From an uncultured Acidobacteriia bacterium (GTDB taxonomy: Bacteria; Acidobacteriota; Terriglobia; Bryobacterales; Bryobacteraceae): a stretch of DNA of 64,000 bases. Below the pieces are notes generated by a model. The model was not told the origin of the DNA. It made no database searches and saw only the letters and a program-made list of their open reading frames with translations. A program made the translations under genes and the position numbers. Position 1 is the first letter of the stretch. Every line of letters starts with the position of its first letter. Of this stretch, positions 40,846 to 49,226 are shown piece after piece. The stretch lies in contig CAIVVT010000051.1 in NCBI GenBank assembly GCA_903909435.1, positions 52,910-116,909 on the forward strand. Direction: 5' to 3'.

Positions 40846-41942
40846 CGGCGTGCTCCTTCCGCGGTAACTGCCGCCAGCGTCGAGGCCTGTGAGCGATCCG
40901 GAGGAACGGCCAGGACTCGCGCTTCACTGCTTCCCGCGTCGAGAACCCACAGCGGCCCATTGGACGGCACTGTGAGACGGTAAATCGAATTGCCCGCCAA
41001 TTTATGGAGGACCGCAGGTGAGCAACCGCAAGCGATGGACTCTGCCGAATTGCCTTCGCGGTAGAGCATAGTCAACTTGTTCGATCCGGCGTTGGCGACC
41101 AGCACGCGCCGGGTGTCCAGCGATTCGACCGCCACAGGGTTTGACAACCCGTCGCGCGCCGAGCCGATGGCGCTGACCTGCGCCGCCCCGGGTGCGTCGA
41201 GGATCGCGTATACGGTGTTGGTTGAACCTTCGGCAACGAGCGCGTCGTGGCTGGCGCCGGCGAATCTGAGGGCAGAGACCGATTGGAAGTTCCCGATCCG
41301 GCGTGCGACGGCGGATCCTGACGAGGAGCCCGCGCCGGGCGCCATCCCACCCCGGTCCGCGGGGCGGGAGGCAGGCGCCACATTCGGGAGGAAGTACAGG
41401 GCGGCAGCGTTGTTTCCAGGAACCGCCAGCAGCAATGCCGTCGCGTCTTCGCTAACCGCTATCCGATGCGGTGCCGACGGCAGGGTCGAGGCGTCGGCCT
41501 GGACCACTCGCGGCGACTGGCCGTTCAAACCAGTCAGGACGAATAGACGCTCCGAGGTGCGGTAATAGACCGCGGCGGTGTCTCCGAGCGGGCTGAACTC
41601 GATCAGATCGGGCGCCTCGACCATGGCCGGGGTGAGGTTACGCACCACCGCGCCGGAGGCACGCACGAGAGCGAGGCGAAAGCCCTGCTTCTCGATGGCG
41701 AGGGCATGGGCGCCACCGGGCGCTACGAATGCCTGAGCGATGGCAAAGCCCGGGCTGAGCGGCGCGCCCAGCGTGGCGGCCCCGGGGATACCCAGGATGG
41801 GCCGGACGGAGGCCGATGCCGCGTCGAACATGAGGCCCAAAGTCGGGCCGCTTAACTTAGATTCCGGTTGTGCCTGAGCCGCGCAGAAACGCGGAAGCAA
41901 GAGCGCACCAGTCAACAAAACGGTTTGAATCATTTTTTTCAT
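40842..41942 (-). CDS. Exported beta-propeller-like protein
   Basis: A 366-residue protein beginning at the ATG at 41942, which follows a strong GGAAAGGAGG ribosome-binding site. A signal peptide spans about residues 1-21 (M-K-K-M-I-Q-T-V-L-L-T-G-A-L-L-L-P). The mature part consists of strand-rich repeats, for example A-L-A-I-E-K-Q-G-F-R-L-A-L-V, V-L-V-A-N-A-G-S-N-K-L-T-M-L-Y and L-W-V-L-D-A-G-S-S-E-A-R-V-L-A-V, consistent with a 6-7 bladed propeller. It lies between the Big-1-like and the Ig-repeat genes in one operon. The longer frame to 42098 overlaps the upstream gene and is rejected. Confidence 0.75.
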   Translation of the reverse strand: MKKMIQTVLLTGALLLPRFCAAQAQPESKLSGPTLGLMFDAASASVRPILGIPGAATLGAPLSPGFAIAQAFVAPGGAHALAIEKQGFRLALVRASGAVVRNLTPAMVEAPDLIEFSPLGDTAAVYYRTSERLFVLTGLNGQSPRVVQADASTLPSAPHRIAVSEDATALLLAVPGNNAAALYFLPNVAPASRPADRGGMAPGAGSSSGSAVARRIGNFQSVSALRFAGASHDALVAEGSTNTVYAILDAPGAAQVSAIGSARDGLSNPVAVESLDTRRVLVANAGSNKLTMLYREGNSAESIACGCSPAVLHKLAGNSIYRLTVPSNGPLWVLDAGSSEARVLAVPPDRSQASTLAAVTAEGARR

Positions 41943-41968
41943 CGCAGGTTCCTCCTTTCCTTCCGCTC

Positions 41969-42583
41969 CTATGGGTGCCCCACAGTCGGTGTCCCAGCAG
42001 ACACGACGGCAGTCGGTGTTGATTTCGCACCACCTCCGCCGCTGTTGGCAATCGCGAACCCGCCAGCGGCAGCTCCGGCAGCGCCGATCAGCAGCCACGC
42101 CAGCAGCTTGCCCGATACGGCTCCACCGACGACTGCGCCACCGACAATCACGTTGGTCTGCGAGATGGTGGCGTTGCTGGTTCGTCCCTTGTAATTCGCT
42201 TGAACGCGGATTTGCACCTTGCCCGCAACCTTGTTCATCTGCATCCCACGCACGGCCACCTTGCCCTGCTCGTCGCTCAGGATGGTGATGCTGCGAGCGC
42301 CGTTCGCGAAGACTCCGCTAGCTCCGTCGCCCGGCAGGAAGAAGGTGACCGCCGCTCCGGCGATGGGTTTGTGGTTTTCGTCTTCCACCTGCACCATCGC
42401 CTCGCGCGCCACCCTCTGGCGGACGTTGTTGATAGCTCCTTCTCCTTCGAGGATCAGGATGTTGATTTGATTCGGCTCGCCCGTGCCCGCCGGTGTTTGT
42501 GCCGGTAGAGGCGCGGCCATCAGCCATGCCAGAAGAACAGCCAGTACGCGGCTGCCGTTGGTAAGTCCCAGATACTTGCTCAT
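41969..42583 (-). CDS. Exported Ig-like (Big-1/carboxypeptidase-regulatory type) protein with C-terminal membrane span
   Basis: A 204-residue protein with a signal peptide (ending P-L-P-A-Q-T), a single beta-sandwich domain of about 95 residues (M-V-Q-V-E-D-E-N-H-K-P-I-A-G-A-A-V-T-F) and a C-terminal hydrophobic helix (L-L-A-W-L-L-I-G-A-A-G-A-A-A-G-G-F) followed by a glycine-rich tail. The domain resembles Big-1 or CarboxypepD_reg Ig folds. It is the first gene of a three-gene exported-protein operon, 26 nt upstream of the propeller gene. It shares the 124-nt divergent promoter region with the DUF4384/caspase operon. Confidence 0.78.
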   Translation of the reverse strand: MSKYLGLTNGSRVLAVLLAWLMAAPLPAQTPAGTGEPNQINILILEGEGAINNVRQRVAREAMVQVEDENHKPIAGAAVTFFLPGDGASGVFANGARSITILSDEQGKVAVRGMQMNKVAGKVQIRVQANYKGRTSNATISQTNVIVGGAVVGGAVSGKLLAWLLIGAAGAAAGGFAIANSGGGGAKSTPTAVVSAGTPTVGHP

Positions 42584-42707
42584 CAGCCCTCCTCAGAATT
42601 AGCAGGATAATGATAGCGTATTGCTCGATGGTTAACAGCCCCGGAAGCCAGAAAGGGGCGAGGAGCGCTATAATGAGTCCCCGGCTCATTGTGGTAGGAG
42701 GATACCC
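42584..42707. promoter_or_regulatory. Shared divergent promoter region
   Basis: The 124 bp between the two operons of exported proteins must contain both promoters and any common operator. The only nearby signal I can point to is GGTAGGAGG just before the plus-strand start at 42708, a strong ribosome-binding site. No individual promoter box is assigned. Confidence 0.4.
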
Positions 42708-43634
42708 ATGTCGATCACTCGGGGGCTAGCCATAACAGTATTGAGCGTTTGCGCCGCCATGCCCGCGGCTTGGACCCAGACGCCAAAGAAATTGACCGCG
42801 CGTGAGCTATTCTACGCGCCTGTAAGCCAGGAAGCACCGGCCAAACCCGCTGCGCAGCGTCAAGCGAAGAAAGCGGACGGGGTAAAAACCGCAGCCCCCA
42901 AAGTTGTAGCCAAGGCGTCAGGGCAGTCAGCGGGCGCAAGCACGGGCTCCAGAACTGAGAGCGCCCGGTTGCAGTCATCTGACCTGCCATTGGTCAAGGC
43001 TTCCTACGGGGGGGCGAAACCACTCGGGTTGCGCTACGGGTTCCTGCGCAAAGGCGCCGGGGATGAGTACGAAGAGGTCAACGCCGACAGTGTCTTCCAT
43101 GCGGGAGACCGCATCCGGTTCAGTGTTCAAACCAACGACACGGCGTACCTCTACATCGTGATGCGCGGTTCCAGCGGCACGTGGAAAGTGCTGTTCCCGA
43201 CAAGCGAGATCGAGGGCGGCTCCAATCTGGTGCAGGCTGGGCGCTCGTACGTCTTCCCGCCACCTCCCGGACGATTCGCCTTCGACGAGCAGAAAGGGGA
43301 GGAGAAACTCTGCCTGGTGGTGACGCGCAGGCCCGAGGAGAGTCTGGAGCAGTTGATCTACGCGCTGAGCGCGGGATCCTCGTCCACCAAGCCGGTCGCC
43401 GATAAACCTGACTCCGAAAACGCCGCGAAGCCCACGTTGCTGGCCGTGAACCGGCCCATCAACGACGGACTGGTGGAGCGCCTTCGAAACCAGGTGTACG
43501 CGCGCGATCTCGTTTTCGAGAAAGTCGACGAAAGCACGCCCGGCGATCGGAAAGAGAAGGCCGCCTACGTGGTCAACTCGAATACTGCGCCCGATGCCCG
43601 GCTGGTGGTGGACCTCAGCTTGAAGCACGAGTAG
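42708..43634 (+). CDS. Exported DUF4384-domain protein, copy 1
   Basis: A 308-residue protein with a signal peptide (residues 1-23), a low-complexity linker (about 40-95, rich in Ala, Lys and Gln) and a C-terminal DUF4384-like beta-sandwich: H-A-G-D-R-I-R-F-S-V-Q-T-N-D-T-A-Y-L-Y-I-V, G-T-W-K-V-L-F-P and Y-V-F-P-P-P-P. DUF4384 domains are often fused to caspase-like peptidases or found beside kinases; their role is not known. It is the first gene of a three-gene operon ending in the caspase-TPR protein. The next gene is its paralogue. Confidence 0.8.
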   Translation: MSITRGLAITVLSVCAAMPAAWTQTPKKLTARELFYAPVSQEAPAKPAAQRQAKKADGVKTAAPKVVAKASGQSAGASTGSRTESARLQSSDLPLVKASYGGAKPLGLRYGFLRKGAGDEYEEVNADSVFHAGDRIRFSVQTNDTAYLYIVMRGSSGTWKVLFPTSEIEGGSNLVQAGRSYVFPPPPGRFAFDEQKGEEKLCLVVTRRPEESLEQLIYALSAGSSSTKPVADKPDSENAAKPTLLAVNRPINDGLVERLRNQVYARDLVFEKVDESTPGDRKEKAAYVVNSNTAPDARLVVDLSLKHE

Positions 43635-43637
43635 CCT

Positions 43638-44432
43638 GTGAGCACAGAAAACAGGGACTCCAACATGCCTAACCCGCCATTGACGCAGTTCGCGCGCAGC
43701 GTTCGGTTCGAGATATGCCCAGGAGCACGACTCAGCGGGCTAGCATCCGTCGTTCTGGTGCTGGGCCTGGCCGTACCGGCAGGCGCCCAGACGCAAGCAG
43801 CCGCGAAACCCGCGATGGGTCCCCAGCGCATGGAGATTCTGCTCGACCGCCGCGACGGCGCCGTCTGGCACTCCGTCGATCCGGGCCTGGTCTTCGCGCA
43901 GGACGAACACGTACGCTTTCGATTCCGCTCGAATTTCGCCGGATACCTGTACGTGATGCTGCAGGGCACCTCGGGCAAGTACGAAACCTTGTTTCCGCGC
44001 CAGGACACGGGCGAGGAGAATCGGGTGGAAGCCGGCAAGCAGTACATCATTCCCGCCACGCAGGGTTCCTTCCGGATCACCGGGCCGCCCGGCCACGACG
44101 TTCTGTATTGGATGATGACTCCGCTGCCGCTCGGCACCGGACCGAAGTACATGCCACTGCCTCCTCCGCCGAAGCCCGGTCCGGTTCCGCCGCGCCTGTT
44201 GCCGCGCTGCGACGACACGCTGTTCAAGGCTCGCGGAGAGTGCATCGACAGTAGCGCCGGACCCCGCGGCATCCCGCGCGACGAGACGCTGCCGGAGAAC
44301 ATGAAAGATGCCGCTCCCAATGCGCACTCGCGCGAACTGCTGTTCATTCGCGAAAAAGACCTCTCGGTGGTAGCCTCTCCGGGGCCGCTCGCCGGTCCCG
44401 TGATTTATGAATTCCGCTTGGCGCACAAGTAG
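43638..44432 (+). CDS. Exported DUF4384-domain protein, copy 2
   Basis: A 264-residue protein with the same DUF4384 pattern as its upstream neighbour (F-A-Q-D-E-H-V-R-F-R-F-R-S-N-F-A-G-Y-L-Y-V, G-K-Y-E-T-L-F-P, Q-Y-I-I-P) but a proline-rich insertion (P-L-P-P-P-P-K-P-G-P-V-P-P) and two extra cysteines. A hydrophobic N-terminal stretch (L-A-S-V-V-L-V-L-G-L-A-V-P-A-G-A) serves as signal sequence or anchor. It begins with GTG at 43638, 3 nt after the upstream stop; an in-frame ATG at 43665 is possible. Coupling to the caspase gene is tight (5 nt). Confidence 0.78.
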   Translation: MSTENRDSNMPNPPLTQFARSVRFEICPGARLSGLASVVLVLGLAVPAGAQTQAAAKPAMGPQRMEILLDRRDGAVWHSVDPGLVFAQDEHVRFRFRSNFAGYLYVMLQGTSGKYETLFPRQDTGEENRVEAGKQYIIPATQGSFRITGPPGHDVLYWMMTPLPLGTGPKYMPLPPPPKPGPVPPRLLPRCDDTLFKARGECIDSSAGPRGIPRDETLPENMKDAAPNAHSRELLFIREKDLSVVASPGPLAGPVIYEFRLAHK

Positions 44433-44437
44433 GTGAA

Positions 44438-46522
44438 ATGCTTGTGAAGAAGATCACACTCGTCCTGGCCGCGGCCGCGCTGCTGGCCGCGCAAACGCCT
44501 CCGGAGAAAAAGCAACAGCAGCGCGACCTGAAGTACGAGAGCGGCCCGGAAGCGGCGAAGCCCCCTGCCGCGGGAAGTGTCGCCATCCCGCGCTCATACG
44601 CTCTGGTGATCGGCATCGCTGGCTATAAGAACCTCGCGGCGAAGGACCAGCTGCAGTTTGCCGAGCGCGATGCGGAATCGATTTACTCCATCCTGATCAG
44701 CCCGGAAGGTGGCAATTTCCACGCGGAGAACGTCCACCGCCTGGTCGGCCCGCGAGCCACGCTGGCCGAGGTGCGCAAAGAACTGGAACAGTGGCTGCCT
44801 TCGGTGGCGACGCCGGATGATCGTGTACTGATTTATTTTGCCGGACATGGCTTCGTGTACAGCGGCAAGGCTTACCTGGCGCCGTACGACATCGATCCGA
44901 ACAATATCGCGGGAAGCGGCTACCCGATGGAGTCGCTGGGCGCGGTGATCGGGAACAAGATCAAAGCCAAATGGAAGGTGCTGCTCACCGACGCCTGCCA
45001 CAGCGGGGCGATTACGCCGGAAGCCGACCGCGCGGCCGTGAGCCGGTCCCTGCTGGATCTGAACAAGTCGCTGTTCTCTCTAACGGCCAGCCGCGACCGC
45101 GAGAGGTCTTACGAAAGCGCCGACTGGGGCGGCGGTCACGGCATCTTCACCTACTACGTGGTCAAGGGGCTGGAAGGCGCGGCCGATACGTCCGGCGACG
45201 GCATCGTGACGGCGGACGAATTGGCGGAGTACGTTCACCGCAACGTGCGCGAGGCCACCAACGCGAACCAGAATCCGACATCGGAGCGGGGCAGTTTCGA
45301 CCCCGACATGCTGCTGGCCTACATTCCATCCGGCGCTGCGCCGGGCACGCCGCCTCCGCCGCTAGATGGTGCGCTCGTGTTCGAAACCAACATGGACGGA
45401 GTTGAGGTGTTTGTCGATGGCAAGTCAGCCGGGGTGGTCAACAAAGCCGCACCCCTGCGATTGCCGGGATTGCGCCCCGGCGTCCATACGGTGAAGGGCG
45501 TCCATCTGGGCTACGAGCCCGACGGACCCCGCGAGGAGACGGTTTACCCCGGTCAGGAAATCACGGTCAGTCTCAAGATCACGATCATCCGGCGGCGCAC
45601 GCGGGCGGCCGTGGACGAGTTCGATCAGGGCCTGGATCTGTACAACAAGGGGACCAAAGAGAACTACACCAAAGCCGTCAGCCATTTCAGCGCGGCACTG
45701 GCCATCGATCCACAATATAGCCAGGCCGCGCTGTATCTGGGTCGCGTCCAGCGAGATTTGCTGGATGAGGAGGCTGCCGAGCAGGCTCTGCGGCGCGCCG
45801 TCGAGATCGACCCCGACTACGTGGAGGCTCGCGCCACGCTGGGCGGCATGTTGCTCGACAAAGGCGCGCTGGACGAATCGATCCGCCAACTGAATCAGGT
45901 GGTTCAACGCGATCCGAAACACGCTCTGGGCTGGTACCTGCTGGCGCAGGCTCTGCGCATGAAGGAGTTGTATCCGGACTCCATCGACGCCGCGCGCAAG
46001 GCCATCGCACTGACTCCCAACAACGCCGAGGCGCATTTCTGGCTGGCCGAGAGCTTGCGGCTGAGCGGGAAGTACGGTGAGGCCAATGCGGCTTATTCGC
46101 GCTACCTGAGCCTCAGCAATTTCGACAGCAAGCTGGCTGGAAAGATGAACTATTACGTGCTGGGCTACACACTGGGTTTGGGGCGCAAGAAGCGCGCCGC
46201 GCAGCGGGACGTCTGGAAGGACTTGCGCAGCCTGGCCTACTTCGGCCTGTGCGACAGTGAGCGCCTGGGAGGGAACCTCGACAGTGCTATCGGGGATTGC
46301 CAGAAATCGTTGAGCTACGACCCCTCCGACCCCTATTCGCACTTCGGCTTAGCCCTGTGCTATGCCACGCAGTCTCAGAAATCCGGCCGCGTAGAGCCGC
46401 TGCTGCCCGCCCGCAAACACTTCGATGAAACTATCCGCCTGAATCCCGACATGGCGGAATCCGAGCGCGCAAAAAAGTACATCGCCCGCATCGACGCCGT
46501 GCTCAACACCAGGCAGCCTTGA
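44438..46522 (+). CDS. Exported caspase-like (peptidase C14) protein with PEGA and TPR domains
   Basis: A 694-residue protein with a signal peptide (residues 1-18) and a caspase-fold cysteine peptidase domain (about 48-285). The catalytic pair is intact: His137 in F-A-G-H-G and Cys187 in T-D-A-C-H-S-G. A PEGA domain follows (about 305-385, F-V-D-G-K-S-A-G ... L-P-G-L-R-P-G-V-H-T-V), then TPRs to the end (about 395-690). The family cleaves after basic (orthocaspase) or acidic residues; specificity cannot be read here. Being exported, it would act in the periplasm or on the surface, unusual for caspase homologues. It closes an operon with two DUF4384 proteins. Confidence 0.88.
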   Translation: MLVKKITLVLAAAALLAAQTPPEKKQQQRDLKYESGPEAAKPPAAGSVAIPRSYALVIGIAGYKNLAAKDQLQFAERDAESIYSILISPEGGNFHAENVHRLVGPRATLAEVRKELEQWLPSVATPDDRVLIYFAGHGFVYSGKAYLAPYDIDPNNIAGSGYPMESLGAVIGNKIKAKWKVLLTDACHSGAITPEADRAAVSRSLLDLNKSLFSLTASRDRERSYESADWGGGHGIFTYYVVKGLEGAADTSGDGIVTADELAEYVHRNVREATNANQNPTSERGSFDPDMLLAYIPSGAAPGTPPPPLDGALVFETNMDGVEVFVDGKSAGVVNKAAPLRLPGLRPGVHTVKGVHLGYEPDGPREETVYPGQEITVSLKITIIRRRTRAAVDEFDQGLDLYNKGTKENYTKAVSHFSAALAIDPQYSQAALYLGRVQRDLLDEEAAEQALRRAVEIDPDYVEARATLGGMLLDKGALDESIRQLNQVVQRDPKHALGWYLLAQALRMKELYPDSIDAARKAIALTPNNAEAHFWLAESLRLSGKYGEANAAYSRYLSLSNFDSKLAGKMNYYVLGYTLGLGRKKRAAQRDVWKDLRSLAYFGLCDSERLGGNLDSAIGDCQKSLSYDPSDPYSHFGLALCYATQSQKSGRVEPLLPARKHFDETIRLNPDMAESERAKKYIARIDAVLNTRQP

Positions 46523-46599
46523 GCGGGCGCGGTCCCTATTCAATCAAGTCTTCCGTTCCTACAACAGGCAGCGAGCCCAGCACGCAACGGCGGTGCAAG

Positions 46600-47520
46600 C
46601 TATTCTCCACTCGCTTCCGCACTCACCAAATCCGCCATGTAGCTCGACCGCACAAAAGGCCCGGCGAAGACGGACTTGAAACCGATCCCAAGACCGTATG
46701 CCCTCCAGCGTTCGTAGCGTTCCTCTGGCACGTACTCCGCCACTTGAATGTTGCGCCGCGTAGGCTGCAAGTACTGCCCGATCGTGGCGACTTCGACTGA
46801 CGCCGAGCGCAAGTCATTCAGCAATTGCTGAACTTCCGCTTCCGTTTCTCCGAGTCCCGCCATCAGTCCGGATTTGGTGAGAACCTCGGGGCGATGCTGC
46901 TTTGCGAATTCGAGTACATCCAGCGACTGCCCGTAGTCCGCTTGAGGCCGAATCTTCTTGTAGAGCCGCCCGACTGTTTCCATGTTGTGATTGAAAACGT
47001 GCGGGCCGGCATCCAGCACGCGCGCGACCGCGTCCAGGTCGCCGCAAAAGTCCGGCGTCAGGACCTCGATACGCGCCCCCGGCAGCGTTTGGCGCAGGCG
47101 CTGCACGGTTTCCGCGAAATGGTGCGAGCCGCCGTCTTCCAGATCGTCACGGTTGACGCTCGTCACCACGACGTACCTCAAGCCCATCTCCCGGGCCATG
47201 CGTGCGACGTTGGCTGGTTCGTCGGCATCCAGCGAGAAGTGGCGCTTTACCGGCGAGCCCTTCGGTACGGAGCAAAACGCACAGCCCCGGGTGCACAGAT
47301 TGCCCAGGATCATGAAAGTTGCCGCGCCGCGGTGGAAGCACTCGTGCATATTCGGACATCGCGCCGACTCACAGACGGTGTGCAACTTGAGCCGCCGCAA
47401 ATCGTTCTTGAGCAACTGCACCGAATGGAAATTGGTGCGGGGCTTGCGCAGGAATTCCGGCAAGCGGGGGCCGACCTGCTCGCGTTCCTGGCCACCGGGT
47501 TGGATTTGCACCAGTTTCAT
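46600..47520 (-). CDS. lipA: Lipoyl synthase
   Basis: A 306-residue radical-SAM enzyme that inserts sulfur at C6 and C8 of protein-bound octanoyl groups to make lipoate for 2-oxoacid dehydrogenases and glycine cleavage. The auxiliary cluster ligands are C50-x4-C55-x5-C61 (C-E-S-A-R-C-P-N-M-H-E-C) and the radical-SAM cluster C76-T-R-G-C80-A-F-C83. The C-terminal serine ligand lies in the final segment (R-S-S-Y-M-A-D). The ATG at 47520 (M-K-L-V-Q-I-Q) is preferred over the upstream extension to 47574. It follows the SPOR-protein gene on the same strand by 62 nt. No lipB is nearby. Confidence 0.95.
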   Translation of the reverse strand: MKLVQIQPGGQEREQVGPRLPEFLRKPRTNFHSVQLLKNDLRRLKLHTVCESARCPNMHECFHRGAATFMILGNLCTRGCAFCSVPKGSPVKRHFSLDADEPANVARMAREMGLRYVVVTSVNRDDLEDGGSHHFAETVQRLRQTLPGARIEVLTPDFCGDLDAVARVLDAGPHVFNHNMETVGRLYKKIRPQADYGQSLDVLEFAKQHRPEVLTKSGLMAGLGETEAEVQQLLNDLRSASVEVATIGQYLQPTRRNIQVAEYVPEERYERWRAYGLGIGFKSVFAGPFVRSSYMADLVSAEASGE

Positions 47521-47582
47521 TGCATCTGAACTTCCGCCTGTTGGTTCAAGTTGAATTCTCGCAAAAGCGGGCACTCTCAGGC

Positions 47583-48218
47583 CTAATTCTGAGGGTACTT
47601 CTGGGGAATGGGCTTCGCGATGTCGAGACTTTTCAGTTTGGCGCGCGCAGCAGCGGTCGCTTCCGAGGAATTGAATGGGCCCACCAGGACACGGATCAAC
47701 CCCGTCTTGCGCGCGTTCGCCAGAACGGCGTGGAAATCGTGCTTTCGCAGCAGCGCCGCGAGCGACTGGGCTTCGCTCAAACGAGTAGCCGCCACCTGCA
47801 AGTAGGTCCCTGCCGCGGGTTCAACAACGTCGTCGGAGCCCTTAGAGGCAGCTTGTTTGGTCGCTGGCGGCTCTGCGCTCTTCTTCGCGGTTGAACCCTT
47901 CTTGTCATGCGCTGCCGGCTTGTCGTCAATGACAGGGGCTGGCGCGTTCACTGCCGGGGCCACGGACTCGGTCGCCACGGGAGCGTGAGTCGCAGCCTCC
48001 GGCGTTGCCGTACTCTGCGGCGAGTCCATCACCAGTGGAGTCTGCTCCGCCGGTTTCAGAGCCACCGTCGGGGGTGCGGACGACTGGCCGATACTCTTGC
48101 CTGCGAAGAACCCCATGGCGAAGAAGATTCCCAACAGAATCACGACGATTCCCAGCACACTGAAAAGCTGACGGTTTCCCAGCACGAGTTCGAATTCACC
48201 CTCCGTGTGTTCTGCCAT
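47583..48218 (-). CDS. SPOR-domain membrane protein
   Basis: A 211-residue bitopic protein: a cytoplasmic N-terminus, one membrane span (about residues 18-38, L-G-I-V-V-I-L-L-G-I-F-F-A-M-G), a low-complexity Pro/Ala/Lys linker and a C-terminal SPOR domain (about 130-205, Y-L-Q-V-A-A-T-R-L-S-E-A ... A-V-L-A-N-A-R-K-T-G-L-I-R-V-L-V-G-P-F). SPOR domains bind denuded septal peptidoglycan, so it likely sits at the division site. It is in the same run as lipA. Confidence 0.88.
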   Translation of the reverse strand: MAEHTEGEFELVLGNRQLFSVLGIVVILLGIFFAMGFFAGKSIGQSSAPPTVALKPAEQTPLVMDSPQSTATPEAATHAPVATESVAPAVNAPAPVIDDKPAAHDKKGSTAKKSAEPPATKQAASKGSDDVVEPAAGTYLQVAATRLSEAQSLAALLRKHDFHAVLANARKTGLIRVLVGPFNSSEATAAARAKLKSLDIAKPIPQKYPQN

Positions 48219-48370
48219 AGCGACCTTGCCTCATTTCGTTCGGTATCCCCAAGAGCTTAAACCGCAGCCACCCGGTAAAACAACTTCGCCCGTCGTTTGT
48301 GGTGTTCAGCAGGCCGAAAGCGTTATGCTTTGGGCAGTTGGCGATTCTGGACTCCGGCGAACTCTTTAGG

Positions 48371-48805
48371 ATGGACTCGACTCAAGGCTTTCGATTCACG
48401 TGCCAGCCCGGATGCAGCCGCTGCTGCGACGTCGAAGGCTATGTCTACTTGACCGAAGATGACATGCATCGGGCCGCCGCCCATCTCGGCATCTCCGCCG
48501 CGGAGTTCGAAAAGCGCTTCGTCTACCGCACTAAGCACCTGATTCGGTTGCGCAAACCGAAGGGTCCAGGCAACAGGCAATGCCACTTCCGCGACGGCAG
48601 CGGTTGCTCCATTCATGTGGTGAAGCCGGTGCAATGCAGGCTTTACCCGTTTTGGCCGGAAATGGTCGAAAACGTGCGGCTTTGGCGCAAGACCGCGCGT
48701 TCCTGCCCGGGTATCGGAACGGGACCGCTGATCCAAATTGGTACGGCGATCGAGACCGCCTCTGAAATGAAGCGAGCCTATCCGCGCTTCTACTCCGGTG
48801 CGTAG
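48371..48805 (+). CDS. YkgJ-family cysteine-cluster protein
   Basis: A 144-residue protein with the CxxxCxxCC signature (C-Q-P-G-C-S-R-C-C) and, downstream, C-H-F ... G-C-S-I-H-x-x-K-P-x-Q-C-R-x-Y-P-F and a final Cys in S-C-P-G. These zinc or Fe-S binding proteins are widespread and poorly understood. I chose the ATG at 48371 (M-D-S-T-Q-G), preceded by TTTAGG; the frame is open from 48299. It lies directly upstream of the flagellar operon promoter but is probably independent of it. Confidence 0.85.
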   Translation: MDSTQGFRFTCQPGCSRCCDVEGYVYLTEDDMHRAAAHLGISAAEFEKRFVYRTKHLIRLRKPKGPGNRQCHFRDGSGCSIHVVKPVQCRLYPFWPEMVENVRLWRKTARSCPGIGTGPLIQIGTAIETASEMKRAYPRFYSGA

Positions 48806-48862
48806 CCGGTCAAGTATCTGATTCTATTCGGTAGGAACTCCCAATCTGCAAGCGGCGTGAAC

Positions 48863-48878
48863 TGGCACCCTTCGTGCA
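48863..48878 (+). promoter_or_regulatory. Sigma-54 (RpoN) promoter upstream of flgB
   Basis: TGGCAC at 48863-48868 and TGCA at 48875-48878, with GG and GC exactly 10 nt apart, match the -24/-12 consensus TGGCAC-N5-TTGCW at all but one base (G in place of the first T). Transcription would start near 48889. Confidence 0.75.
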
Positions 48879-48891
48879 GTGTATTGGCTGC

Positions 48892-49224
48892 ATGTTGGAC
48901 CCAATCCAGAGCCGCATGGAGCATTATCTCGACCTGTTGAGCACACGCCAGAAACTGGTTGCCTCAAACGTCGCAAATCTGGATACGCCCGGCTACAAGA
49001 CCCGCGACATCGATTTCCAGTTTGAGTTCGAATCGCAGCTTTCCGGCGGCTCCCCGACGGTCGTGGAGCCGACTGGCCTAATTGTAAAGAACGACGGTAA
49101 TAACGTCAGTCTCGACCGCGAAGCGAGGCTGCTGGCCGAGAATGCCATGCGTTTTAACTTCGTAACCAACCTCATGAAGAACGAATTGCGCATGGTCAAG
49201 CTGGCGATTGAGGAGGGCAAGTAA
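48892..49224 (+). CDS. flgB: Flagellar basal-body rod protein FlgB
   Basis: A 111-residue rod protein from the ATG at 48892 (M-L-D-P-I-Q-S-R). The family core Q-K-L-V-A-S-N-V-A-N-L-D-T-P-G-Y-K-T-R-D is intact and the C-terminal helix (E-N-A-M-R-F-N-F-V-T-N-L) completes the rod fold. It assembles in the periplasm as part of the proximal rod. The frame starts upstream with GTG at 48874, but that overlaps the sigma-54 -12 element, so it is rejected. First gene of the flgB-fliJ operon; stop 2 nt before flgC. Confidence 0.93.
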   Translation: MLDPIQSRMEHYLDLLSTRQKLVASNVANLDTPGYKTRDIDFQFEFESQLSGGSPTVVEPTGLIVKNDGNNVSLDREARLLAENAMRFNFVTNLMKNELRMVKLAIEEGK

Positions 49225-49226
49225 GC

